From Bacillota bacterium (lineage in GTDB: Bacteria; Bacillota; Sulfobacillia; JAJZYS01; JAJYTV01): a stretch of 64,000 bases of DNA. How positions within the stretch are numbered: position 1 is the first letter of the stretch; each line of letters starts with the position of its first letter. This document shows positions 53,334 to 61,399 of this stretch, piece after piece. The DNA is taken from the NCBI GenBank assembly GCA_021793645.1, contig JAJYSJ010000005.1, forward strand, positions 62,001 through 126,000, given 5' to 3'. The notes beneath the pieces were generated by a model that had not been told where the DNA came from, did no database searches, and saw only the letters and a list, made by a program, of their open reading frames with translations. Both the position numbers and the translations under genes were made by a program.

Positions 53334-53374
53334 GGGGGAACTCTGGGCGGAGAAGGTCCGCCCGGAGTTCCCTC
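53334..53374. terminator. Bidirectional hairpin between convergent genes
   Basis: GGGAACTC-T-GGGCGGA pairs with TCCGCCC-G-GAGTTCCC over GAAGG, with one internal mismatch. It separates the transporter operon from the LysR gene. Confidence 0.8.
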
Positions 53375-53380
53375 CTGCGA

Positions 53381-54268
53381 CTACACTTGCCTGCCGCTCG
53401 GCTTCAGCGCTTCCCAGAGCGCCGCTTCGGCGGGCAATTGCTGTCGGCCCCGACGCCTTCCGGCATAGATCTGCCGCGGCCCACCAAGCGCACTGCAGGT
53501 CGCCTGAGCGAGCCTGCCGCACTCAATCTCCCAACGAATCGACATCTCGGAGAGCACCGCAACGCCAAGTCCGGAGGCGACGGCGCGCTTCACCGCCTCG
53601 CTGGCCGCGAATTCCAACGTTGCCTGCAGATCGGCCCCGAGCACCCGGTCGACGATGGCGCGCGTGTTCGAGTCTGGTTCACGCAGGATGAGGCGTTCCG
53701 CGCGCAGCTCTTCCAAGGAGAGATCCCGCCCCGCCCGTGGGTCGCCAGGCGGCAGCGCAACGCGCAGCGCGTCTTGGGCCAGTGGCTGCGTCTCGATCTG
53801 TGGCCCCCATGGCGGCTCGTCGATGCCGCCGACTGCCACCGCCACGTCGATGGCTCCTGATTCCAACTCCTCCGCCAGTTCCGCAGGGTTGCCAACCTGC
53901 AGCCTCAGGGAGACCGCGGGGTGCTGCCGCACGAACGGTCCCAGACGATCGGGCAGCAGGTAGATCGCCGGAGTCGCACTGGCTCCGATGCGCAAGGGGC
54001 CGCCGCCCGTACGGATGCGCTCCATGGCGCGCTCAGCATTCTCGATCCCCTCTAGCACTTGGTCCGCGTAGCTGAGGAGTTCTCGACCGGCAGGCGTGAG
54101 CTGCAAGCGCCGATGCGTGATCTCGACCAGTGCCAGCCCTACTTCCTCCTCCAAGGCCCGCACTTGCATGCTCACGGCGGGCTGGCTGCGGCCCAGCTGT
54201 TCGGCCGCTTCGGTGAACGTTCTGGCACTGGCCACCGCCCGGAAGAATCGCAACTGCTGCAAATGCAC
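53381..54268 (-). CDS. LysR family transcriptional regulator
   Basis: This 295-residue regulator has the N-terminal winged HTH (LRFFRAVASARTFTEAAEQLGRSQPAVSMQVRALEEEVG) and a periplasmic-binding-protein-like effector domain (GPLRIGASATPAIYLLPDRLGPF, VAVAVGGID). It is closest in pattern to CysL/CbbR-type members. The GTG at 54268 follows GGGGGG by 7 bases, which is better than the GTG/ATG at 54289/54283. It is divergent from the MFS gene, which it probably controls. Effector unknown. Confidence 0.9.
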   Translation of the reverse strand: MHLQQLRFFRAVASARTFTEAAEQLGRSQPAVSMQVRALEEEVGLALVEITHRRLQLTPAGRELLSYADQVLEGIENAERAMERIRTGGGPLRIGASATPAIYLLPDRLGPFVRQHPAVSLRLQVGNPAELAEELESGAIDVAVAVGGIDEPPWGPQIETQPLAQDALRVALPPGDPRAGRDLSLEELRAERLILREPDSNTRAIVDRVLGADLQATLEFAASEAVKRAVASGLGVAVLSEMSIRWEIECGRLAQATCSALGGPRQIYAGRRRGRQQLPAEAALWEALKPSGRQV

Positions 54269-54357
54269 ATCGCAGCCCCCCATAAACACTCCTTATGTTA
54301 ATACTAAGTCAATATGCCGTTTCCCTTTGCGTCGCGATGCACTATGCTGGATGTATC
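54269..54357. promoter_or_regulatory. Divergent LysR/MFS control region
   Basis: The AT-rich stretch at 54290-54315 (CTTATGTTAATACTAAGTCA and on) includes T-N11-A patterns typical of LysR operators. A TATGCT at 54343-54348 could be the -10 of the MFS gene. Confidence 0.5.
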
Positions 54358-55767
54358 ATGAGAGATGCACACGCCGAACCCCCAGAACAGGGCCTCGCAG
54401 CACATCCCTGGCTCGCGGTCGCAACGGTTTGCCTCGGAGCGGCGATGGCCGCAATCGACGCCAGCATCGTCACTGTCGGACTGCCAACGATGCAGCACTT
54501 CTTTCATTCCTCGTACACCGACATCGCGTGGGTTTCGCTCTCATACCTCCTGGCGCTGACGACGGTCGTCGTGCTCGCAGGACGGCTCGCAGACAGCATC
54601 GGCCGCTCGCGGATGTACCGCTTCGGATTCCTCGTATTCGGAATCGCTTCCGCTGGCTGCGGCTTCGCTCCGAGCCTTTGGGTGTTGATCGTGTCCCGCG
54701 TCGTGCAGGGTCTTGGCGCGGCGATGCTCCAGGCGAACTCCGTGGCCATCGTCACCTCCAGCGTTCCCGCAAGTATGCGTGGGCGCGCGATCGGCGTGCA
54801 GGGTGCCGCTCAGGCGGTTGGGCTCTCGATCGGGCCTGCAGTTGGGGGCATCTTGATCGGCGCGTTCTCCTGGCAGGCAATCTTTCTTGTCAACCTGCCA
54901 ATCGCGGCCCTCGCCTTGATCGTCGCGCCGTTCACCCTGCCGCATGACAGTATCAGGACCGCGGACCAACCGCGGCAGAAGGTCGACGTACTGAGCTCCG
55001 CCCTGCTTGCCGTCTCGTTGACGCTGCTGCTGCTTGCTTTCAAGGGCCGCGGCATCTGGTACATAGAACTCCTCGGCGGCCTCCTGATCGGCTACTTCTT
55101 CACCCGTCGCCAGGTTCGCATCGAGCAGCCGCTCGTACATCCAAGCGTAGTGCGGATCATTCACGTGACGGGCGGCGTGGTGCTGGGCGTCCTCTCGTTC
55201 AGCGTGCTCTACGGCGTGTTCTTCCTGCTGCCCTACTACTTCGAGAATGTGCGCGGTCTCCCAACAGCCCACATGGGCATCATCGTCAGCTCCATCGCTC
55301 TTTCGATGACGGCGGTGGCACCACTCGCCGGTACGCTTGCAGACCGTTTCGGCAATCGTACGGTCGCGGTGACAGGCCTGGTCATCACGGCCGTAGGATC
55401 TCTCCTCATGTATCTTTGGACCACCAACATCGCATTCGCCTGGACTATTCCGGCCCTTGTGCTGATTGGCGCTGGCGCCGGCGTCTTCACCCCGCCGAAC
55501 AACAGCTCCGTGATGGGCCACTCGCCCAAAGAACACCTTGGTGTGACGGGCGGTCTCCTCAACATGGGGCGCTCGATCGGGATGAGCGCCGGCATCGCCC
55601 TCTCAGCCGCGATGTACGCGATGTCCCGCACCGACCCATTCCAGGGCTTCCGCAACGGGGCTCTGGCCCTCTTGATCATCGCAGTGGTGTCGATCGTCGT
55701 GCAGGCGGTGCTGCCGAAGGAGACGCACCCCGGAGCAGGGCGCGACATGCCGTTCCTGCCTGACTAG
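54358..55767 (+). CDS. MFS transporter, DHA2 type
   Basis: This 469-residue transporter has 14 predicted helices, with AAIDASIVTVGLPTM in helix 1, GRLADSIGRSRMYRFGFLVF (motif A) and IGPAVGGILIGAFSWQAIFLVNLP (motif C). It shares family but little close identity with the exporter at 37617. The ATG at 54358 places helix 1 after a short cytosolic N-terminus; the ribosome site is weak (TGGATG). It is divergent from the LysR gene, the usual arrangement for an inducible exporter. Confidence 0.9.
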   Translation: MRDAHAEPPEQGLAAHPWLAVATVCLGAAMAAIDASIVTVGLPTMQHFFHSSYTDIAWVSLSYLLALTTVVVLAGRLADSIGRSRMYRFGFLVFGIASAGCGFAPSLWVLIVSRVVQGLGAAMLQANSVAIVTSSVPASMRGRAIGVQGAAQAVGLSIGPAVGGILIGAFSWQAIFLVNLPIAALALIVAPFTLPHDSIRTADQPRQKVDVLSSALLAVSLTLLLLAFKGRGIWYIELLGGLLIGYFFTRRQVRIEQPLVHPSVVRIIHVTGGVVLGVLSFSVLYGVFFLLPYYFENVRGLPTAHMGIIVSSIALSMTAVAPLAGTLADRFGNRTVAVTGLVITAVGSLLMYLWTTNIAFAWTIPALVLIGAGAGVFTPPNNSSVMGHSPKEHLGVTGGLLNMGRSIGMSAGIALSAAMYAMSRTDPFQGFRNGALALLIIAVVSIVVQAVLPKETHPGAGRDMPFLPD

Positions 55768-55823
55768 GCGCGCAGAGAGAACACTCTTGGCGCGGTCCGC
55801 CCCCGCAAAGAGCAGTTGGTCAT

Positions 55824-55883
55824 GCGGCAAAGGAAGAGCGCCTGCCGGACGGCAACGTCCGGCAGGCGCTCTTCCTTTGCCGC
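55824..55883. terminator. 28-bp perfect hairpin with GCAA tetraloop
   Basis: The left arm (55824-55851) and right arm (55856-55883) are perfect reverse complements, closed by GCAA (55852-55855). The stem core reads AGCGCCTGCCGGACG. It lies between the convergent MFS and ywiC genes. The arms contain AAAGGAAG/CTTCCTTT, which gives a T-rich 3' side in both directions. Confidence 0.85.
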
Positions 55884-55907
55884 TGCACAGAGACCACAGG
55901 GTTTCGT

Positions 55908-56738
55908 TCACGCGTGCGCCACCAGCGTGAAGAGTGCCATCAGCGCCACAGCGAGGACAACCTCCTGGCGCCCCATCCTGCGCATATTGAGCCAGGGATG
56001 CTGCCCTCCGAGCCAGAGATACGCCCGCGCCATCTGCGGCAGGAGCGGCACCGCTGCCCAGATCGGCAGGTAGCCGAAGAGGCTGAGCGCAACGACGAGC
56101 AGGGTCAGCAGCGAGGCCGAGCCGGCGAGCAGCAGCGTGCCCTGGCGGACGTCCGCTGCGTCCATGTTCGTCTTCGCTGCGACGATCTGCAGCCGCAAAA
56201 AGCCGACGCCGTAGAGGAAGTGCAGCACGAGACCGAAGTAGACGATCAGCATCGCCATGTCCGCGGGAAGGCCGAGTGCGGCCCAGGTGCCTGGTACGAT
56301 GAGACATAGCCCTGTTGTCGCGACGAGTTCGCGCAGCGTCCGCCACTTTTCGGGCAGGAATCCGAGCAGAACCGCGAAGGCGTACGGCGGTACGGCGAGG
56401 ATGGGCAAAAGGTACAGCAGGGCGGCGTGGGAGGTTCGGGCTGCAAGGACGCCTGCAACCGCAGATGCGGCGAGTTCGCCGGTTGCGATCCAGGCGTACA
56501 ACGCCCGGCCCCCCGCTTTAGCTCGCAATAGGCGGTCGACGGGTTCCTTCGCGAGCAGCAGGAACACAACTGCGGGGATCAGCAGCAGCGCCGCAGTCGA
56601 AAAAGCGTCCGCGACCATCAGCGTCGTCAGGTATCCCGTGACGAGCATTGTCCAGGCACCGAACTCGCGCGGAACGAACCACCAGTATCCCCGGCGGGGC
56701 TGCGCTTCGTGGCCGCTCAGGGCGCTCGCGGTGTACAC
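55908..56738 (-). CDS. ywiC: YwiC-like family membrane protein
   Basis: This 276-residue protein has about eight helices and starts with the family signature WWFVPREFGAWTMLVTGYL (equivalent to PxEHGAWAM, with His replaced by Phe). The family is known from Bacillus next to nar genes but has no proven function. The GTG at 56738 follows the ispH stop by 2 bases, with AAGG ahead of it. It is the last gene of the heme operon. The prenyltransferase-like topology and the link to ispH and menaquinone genes hint at an isoprenoid or quinone role; this is inference. Confidence 0.8.
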   Translation of the reverse strand: MYTASALSGHEAQPRRGYWWFVPREFGAWTMLVTGYLTTLMVADAFSTAALLLIPAVVFLLLAKEPVDRLLRAKAGGRALYAWIATGELAASAVAGVLAARTSHAALLYLLPILAVPPYAFAVLLGFLPEKWRTLRELVATTGLCLIVPGTWAALGLPADMAMLIVYFGLVLHFLYGVGFLRLQIVAAKTNMDAADVRQGTLLLAGSASLLTLLVVALSLFGYLPIWAAVPLLPQMARAYLWLGGQHPWLNMRRMGRQEVVLAVALMALFTLVAHA

Positions 56739-56740
56739 GG

Positions 56741-57634
56741 CTAGCCTTGCGCGGTTGCCTGTGCTGCTGGCTCGTACCCCTCGAGGAACTGCACTACCTC
56801 TCGGGTGATTGGAGATGGAGTGGAAGAGCCGGCGGTGACGCCAACCGTCTGCTTGCCCGCGAGCCACTCCGGCTCGATGTCCGCAACCGTGTCGACGAGG
56901 TAGGCCGGGCGCCCCGCCTGTTCCTGGACGACTTGCACGAGGCGGTTCGAGTTGTTGGACCGGATGTCGCCTACGACAATCACGACATCGCAGCGCGCGG
57001 CTTCGCGCACCGCTGCCTCCTGGCGAAGCTGGGTTGCAAGGCAGATCTCGTTGAACACCTCGATCTGAGGATAGGCCTCTTTGAGGCTCTGGATGGTCTC
57101 CTCCGTGTCCCAGCTCGACAGGGTCGTCTGTGTGACGACAGCGAGCTTCCTCCCAGCGAGGTCTAGACCCTCCGCATCCGCAGCGGTCTCGATCAGGTGG
57201 ACGTGGTCGGGGGCCTCCCCCATGGCGCCTTCGGGCTCGGGGTGGCCGCGTCGGCCGATGTACAGGATCGTGTAGCCGCCATCTGCTAGATGACGGATCA
57301 GATCATGCGTCTTCGTCACGTCTGGGCATGTCGCGTCGACAACGTCCAGCCCCTTCGCCTCGGCGCGCTCGCGCACCGCCTGCGAGACCCCGTGGGCAGT
57401 AAAGACGACCGTGCCCTCCGTCACCTGCTCGATCAGCTCGAGCCGGTTCTCTCCGTCGAGCGAAATCACGCCATAGCGATCAAGTTCCTCAACCGCATGG
57501 CGATTGTGGACAATCAGGCCAAGAACGAAGATCGGCTTCTTGGCGGTTGGGTTCTCCGCGACCTGCCGTACCAGCTTCATCGCATCGACGACGCCGTAGC
57601 AGTATCCGCGAGGCGAAATCTTGACAACTTCCAA
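56741..57634 (-). CDS. ispH: 4-hydroxy-3-methylbut-2-enyl diphosphate reductase
   Basis: This 297-residue Fe-S enzyme performs the last step of the MEP isoprenoid pathway. The three cluster cysteines are present: C12 in SPRGYCYGVV, C103 in VDATCPDVTKTH and C198 in NEICLATQLRQ. Substrate histidines (H43 in IVHNRHAVEEL, H81 in FTAHGVS and H131 in GHPEPEG) and GDIRSNNSNRL are also kept, so the enzyme looks functional. The N-terminus resembles the Bacillus enzyme. The TTG start follows GGGGGAG. It sits downstream of hemB in the heme operon, while the window also holds a mevalonate operon. Confidence 0.95.
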   Translation of the reverse strand: MEVVKISPRGYCYGVVDAMKLVRQVAENPTAKKPIFVLGLIVHNRHAVEELDRYGVISLDGENRLELIEQVTEGTVVFTAHGVSQAVRERAEAKGLDVVDATCPDVTKTHDLIRHLADGGYTILYIGRRGHPEPEGAMGEAPDHVHLIETAADAEGLDLAGRKLAVVTQTTLSSWDTEETIQSLKEAYPQIEVFNEICLATQLRQEAAVREAARCDVVIVVGDIRSNNSNRLVQVVQEQAGRPAYLVDTVADIEPEWLAGKQTVGVTAGSSTPSPITREVVQFLEGYEPAAQATAQG

Positions 57635-57650
57635 AAGGGCTCTCCCCCTC

Positions 57651-58631
57651 TTATCGACACAGGCCTCGCCGCGCCCATTCGAGGGCGTAGTAGGTCACGA
57701 TGAAGTCGGCGCCGGCACGCCGCATTGCGTAGAGAGACTCCGTAACGGCCATGTCGCGATCCAGCCAGCCGCGACTCGCCGCCGCCTCAAGCATCGCATA
57801 TTCGCCGGACACCTGGTAGGCCCCCACGGGCAGGTCAGTCGCGGCACGCACCGACGCGAGCACGTCGAGATAGGGCATGCCGGGCTTTACGAGCAGCATG
57901 TCCGCCCCTTCGTCGACGTCCAGCCGCGCCTCGCGCAATGCTTCCCTGCCGTTGCGGAAGTCCATCTGGTACGTCGAACGGTCCCCCTCGCGCGGTGCGG
58001 ATCCGGCCGCTTCGCGGAACGGTCCGTAGAATGCAGAGCGGTACTTCACGGCATACGAAAGAATCGCCGTCTCGATGAAGCCGGTCTCGTCCAGCGCACG
58101 GCGTAGCGCACTAACTCTCCCGTCCATCATGTCCGACGGTGCGACGACATCGGCACCCGCCTCCGCCTGCGAGACGGCAGCCTGCATGAGCAGCGGCAGG
58201 GTCGCGTCGTTGTCGACGCTGCCGTCCTCTCGCACGACGCCGCAGTGTCCATGGTCCGTGTACTCGCAAAGGCATAGATCGCAGATCACGACGAGTTCGG
58301 GCACGGCGTCCTTGATGCGTCGCACTGCTTCTTGCACAGGAGCGTCGGCGCGTGCGGCATAGCTTCCCACCGCGTCCTTTTCAGGCGGGATGCCGAAGAG
58401 CAGCACGGCCGGAATCCCCGCCGCGCGGATCTCCTTGGCGAGGTCGGCCGCCTTGTCAGGCGAAAGGTGCATCTGCCCGCTTAGTGCCTCGATCGGGCGC
58501 GCGATCGCACTCCCCGGAACGACAAACAGAGGCTGCACAAGGTTCCTAGGGGCAATCACGGTCTGGGCTACGAGATCGCGCATCGCTGCACTGCGCCGCG
58601 TGCGGCGCGGCCGGTAGATGATGTCTGCCAA
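57651..58631 (-). CDS. hemB: Delta-aminolevulinic acid dehydratase (porphobilinogen synthase)
   Basis: This 326-residue enzyme condenses two aminolevulinates. It has RPRRTRRSAAMRDL, the metal-binding cysteine cluster CDLCLCEYTDHGHCG (zinc type), APSDMMDGRV, the first Schiff-base Lys in AVKYRSAFYGPFR and the second in LLVKPGMPYLD. The TTG start follows AGGAAGG by 7 bases and is 3 bases from the hemD stop. Confidence 0.96.
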   Translation of the reverse strand: MADIIYRPRRTRRSAAMRDLVAQTVIAPRNLVQPLFVVPGSAIARPIEALSGQMHLSPDKAADLAKEIRAAGIPAVLLFGIPPEKDAVGSYAARADAPVQEAVRRIKDAVPELVVICDLCLCEYTDHGHCGVVREDGSVDNDATLPLLMQAAVSQAEAGADVVAPSDMMDGRVSALRRALDETGFIETAILSYAVKYRSAFYGPFREAAGSAPREGDRSTYQMDFRNGREALREARLDVDEGADMLLVKPGMPYLDVLASVRAATDLPVGAYQVSGEYAMLEAAASRGWLDRDMAVTESLYAMRRAGADFIVTYYALEWARRGLCR

Positions 58632-58634
58632 GTT

Positions 58635-59690
58635 TCAGCCTTCCTCTCTCTTCGGGTGCTGCACGATATCGCACAACGCTTCGACGACAGCAGCGTCGGA
58701 TGGCTCAGTCGCGATTGCGTCGGGCGAGAGTCCGGATTCACGCAGCGCCGCAGCTGTCGTCGGACCAACCGCGATGATCCGGCCCTGCCGCAAGAATTCC
58801 TGCGGCAGCGCAGACAGCGTTCCGCGCACTGCCGACGGGCTGTAGAAGAGGGCGGCCTGCGGCGGAGGGGCCTCCAAGACCGCTGCTGCCGCCGCCTGAT
58901 CGACGCCGGAAACCGTGCGATAGGCGGCAACCGGCCGCACCTGCAGGCCGTTCTTTTGCAGCGAGAGCAACAGGGCGGTGTCGGACGACTCCGGCCCGAC
59001 GATCAACCCACGCTCGTCGGGTGCTGCGCGCTCGCGCAACAGCTGCGCCAGGCCCTCCGCGCGCTGACGAACGGGCAGAGCTTCGCTTCTGAGTCCCTCG
59101 CCGGCAACCGCCGCGGCGGTTGCCGGGCCGACCGCATACAGTCGAAGGCCGAGCCTACCCGCATCGTGCCCTGCCGCGCGCATCTCCGCAAGGAAGCTGC
59201 GCACACCGGTTGCGCTCGTGAAGACAGCGTAGCGGCAGTTTGTCACTTCCCGGATCGCCGCTTCGAGCGAGGTCCTATCTTCGGGCGGCGCGTAGCGGAT
59301 CGCTGGCAGAACGCAAGGCTCTGCACCGTGCAGCCGCAGAAGAGCCATAAGCCGCTCGGTCTGTTCTCGCGCCCGAGTCGTGAGTACGCGCATGCCCTCA
59401 AGCCGCTTTGTGGTGCCGCTCACCTCAGAAAGGAAGTGGACCACGGCGCCAGCCTCGCGAAGTGATTCCGCCTCAGCGCGTACATGTGGCGACATCGCTT
59501 GATACAGCCGTGCGCAAATGCCATCGGGCAGCCGCGCAGGGTCTTGCGGCATGGCGTGTATCGACTGCACGCCGGCGCGAAGCGGCATGGGTGACGCATC
59601 CGCGAAGACCGCCTGTGCCACAGTGAACAGATCGTCGATGGCCGCGTCCGGGAGCCCGTCTGCTCGCGCGTAATAGACTGCGCGAACCAT
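58635..59690 (-). CDS. hemD: Uroporphyrinogen-III synthase with an extra N-terminal region
   Basis: This 351-residue protein is about 95 residues longer than usual. Residues about 97-351 form the HemD bilobal fold: LEGMRVLTTRAREQTERL, VFTSATGVRSFL, YAVGPATAAAVAGEG, and in the second lobe LFYSPSAVRGTL and IIAVGPTTAAAL. Sequence conservation in HemD is low, so placement between hemC and hemB supports the call. The ATG at 59690 overlaps the hemC stop (TAATG). The first 96 residues (VYYARADG, AAIDDLFTVAQAVFADASPMPLR) match no family I know. Confidence 0.88.
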   Translation of the reverse strand: MVRAVYYARADGLPDAAIDDLFTVAQAVFADASPMPLRAGVQSIHAMPQDPARLPDGICARLYQAMSPHVRAEAESLREAGAVVHFLSEVSGTTKRLEGMRVLTTRAREQTERLMALLRLHGAEPCVLPAIRYAPPEDRTSLEAAIREVTNCRYAVFTSATGVRSFLAEMRAAGHDAGRLGLRLYAVGPATAAAVAGEGLRSEALPVRQRAEGLAQLLRERAAPDERGLIVGPESSDTALLLSLQKNGLQVRPVAAYRTVSGVDQAAAAAVLEAPPPQAALFYSPSAVRGTLSALPQEFLRQGRIIAVGPTTAAALRESGLSPDAIATEPSDAAVVEALCDIVQHPKREEG

Positions 59691-60601
59691 TACGTCACGT
59701 CCCGCAGCAGACGCTCGGCGCCCATGCGCAAGAGCGCCAGGGCGGCCTCCTTCCCGACCTCCTCGGCTCGGGTGCCGACGACCTCGGTACGCAGTGCAGC
59801 CGAGCCATCCGTCGCGAAGACACCCGCGCGCAGGCGAATCGTGCGCCCCTGGACTTCCGCGAGCGCACCGATCGGCACGGCGCACCCGCTGCCCAGTCCC
59901 GCCAGGAACGCGCGTTCTGCGCTTGAGGCACGCCGTGCGGCGCGGTCGCTGATTGCCCGGAGGAAGTCACGCAGGTCTTTGCGTGCACTCCGCGCCTCAA
60001 ACGCGATGACGCCCTGTGCGGGTGCTGGCAGCATTTCCTCGGGGTCAAGATACTCTGCGATGCGCGACCCTTCGCCCGCGCGCAGCAGGCCCGCAGCCGC
60101 CATCACAAGGCCGTCAACTTCGCCTTCACCAAGCTTGCGCAGACGGGTCCCGACGTTGCCCCGCACTCCTTCCACGCGAAGGTCCGGCCGCCACAGGCGA
60201 AGCTGGGCCTGCCTGCGGGGACTCGATGTGCCAATGCACGCTCCTGGCGGCAGATCGCGTAAGCGCTTGCCGTCCCGGGTCACAAGGACGTCCCGCGGGT
60301 CCTCACGCGGCAGCGCAGCAACAATGCGCAAGCCGCGCGGCAATGTGGTCGGTAGGTCCTTCAGACTGTGCACCGCCAAGTCGGCCTCATCGCGCCGCAG
60401 CATCTGTTCGATTTCCTGCGTGAAGACACCCTTCCCGCCGATTTCCACCAGGGGTGCGGACTGCCGGCGATCGCCCTCCGTCTCGATGGTGATGAAGGAG
60501 ATGTCGAGGTGTGCGTAGCGCTCGTGCAGTGTTTTGGCCGCAAGCTCCGCTTGGGCCCTCGCCAAAGGGCTGCGGCGAGAGGCGATCCGAATTTCCATCA
60601 T
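59690..60601 (-). CDS. hemC: Hydroxymethylbilane synthase (porphobilinogen deaminase)
   Basis: This 303-residue enzyme builds the linear tetrapyrrole on a dipyrromethane cofactor. C240 in GLGSGCAVPIGA carries the cofactor. Further motifs are IASRRSPLARAQAE, the active-site GDRR, AVHSLKDLPT, GTSSPRRQAQL and VEGVRGNVGTRL. ATG-ATG start with GGGGAGG upstream. Confidence 0.96.
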   Translation of the reverse strand: MMEIRIASRRSPLARAQAELAAKTLHERYAHLDISFITIETEGDRRQSAPLVEIGGKGVFTQEIEQMLRRDEADLAVHSLKDLPTTLPRGLRIVAALPREDPRDVLVTRDGKRLRDLPPGACIGTSSPRRQAQLRLWRPDLRVEGVRGNVGTRLRKLGEGEVDGLVMAAAGLLRAGEGSRIAEYLDPEEMLPAPAQGVIAFEARSARKDLRDFLRAISDRAARRASSAERAFLAGLGSGCAVPIGALAEVQGRTIRLRAGVFATDGSAALRTEVVGTRAEEVGKEAALALLRMGAERLLRDVT

Positions 60602-60616
60602 GCTAGCCTCCCCGGA

Positions 60617-61399
60617 TTACCAGTTGAAGTGGTGCGGCCCCGTGAGCAGCCCGACCGCCCAGATATTTGCCAACATGCCCACGAGCCCTGTGGCGGCAAG
60701 CCAGTCCCCGAGCGCGAGCCGACGCCCGGCCCGCACAGCGAGATACGCACAGAGATCGATCATCCAGACGATGAGCGTTACCGTCTCCTTCAGATCCCAA
60801 GACCAGTAGGCACCCCAGGCAGCGCGGGCGTAAACCGCCCCGAGCGCGATGCCAACGGCATCGAGGATAAGTCCCGTCCCGAGGAAACGGCGAACCGCCA
60901 CTTGCAGCTGCGGCAGGGGTGCCGTGGTGCCAAACGCGCCGCGCCGAAGGCGGGATTCGGCGAGTCGCCGCAGAAGAGCAGCAGCGCCCGCAAGCGCCAG
61001 GCAAGCGAACCCGAACGCGAGGAAGCCAACGTGCAGCCAAAGCAGCGCCGATCCATGCAAAGGGGCCGGTCCACTGCCGCGTCCAAGAAGCGCGGTTGCC
61101 GCCGTAACGGCGAAGGCGATTGGCAGCACGATCGCGCCGGCGCCGGCCCCGCGATCGCCGCGAGCCCAAATGGCAAATGCGAGCACAAAGGAGAAAAGGG
61201 CCGTCTGCAACCAGTCGAAGAGGTCCATCGGCATGCCGCGCAGCGCCTGCGCCACGATCAGCAGCGCCTGAACCGAGAGCGCCGCGAAGGTCATCAAGGT
61301 CGCAGGCCGCAGCAGCCAGCGTCGGCGCTGTGCCAGGAAATGCAAAAGCGCCGCCCCGCCGTAGGCGACGCTGGCGGCTGCGAGCAGGTATGCGCTCAC
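60617..61399 (-). CDS. ccsA: Cytochrome c assembly / HemX-type membrane protein
   Basis: This 260-residue protein has eight helices and belongs to the CcsA/CcmC/HemX heme-handling family. The tryptophan-rich motif is GAYWSWDLKETVTL, flanked by conserved histidines (ALLHFLAQ, WLHVGFLAFG, GPHHFNW). In Bacillus the gene in this position is hemX, which modulates HemA level. The GTG at 61399 overlaps the hemA stop (GTGA); a GTG at 61414 is an alternative. Confidence 0.88.
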   Translation of the reverse strand: MSAYLLAAASVAYGGAALLHFLAQRRRWLLRPATLMTFAALSVQALLIVAQALRGMPMDLFDWLQTALFSFVLAFAIWARGDRGAGAGAIVLPIAFAVTAATALLGRGSGPAPLHGSALLWLHVGFLAFGFACLALAGAAALLRRLAESRLRRGAFGTTAPLPQLQVAVRRFLGTGLILDAVGIALGAVYARAAWGAYWSWDLKETVTLIVWMIDLCAYLAVRAGRRLALGDWLAATGLVGMLANIWAVGLLTGPHHFNW

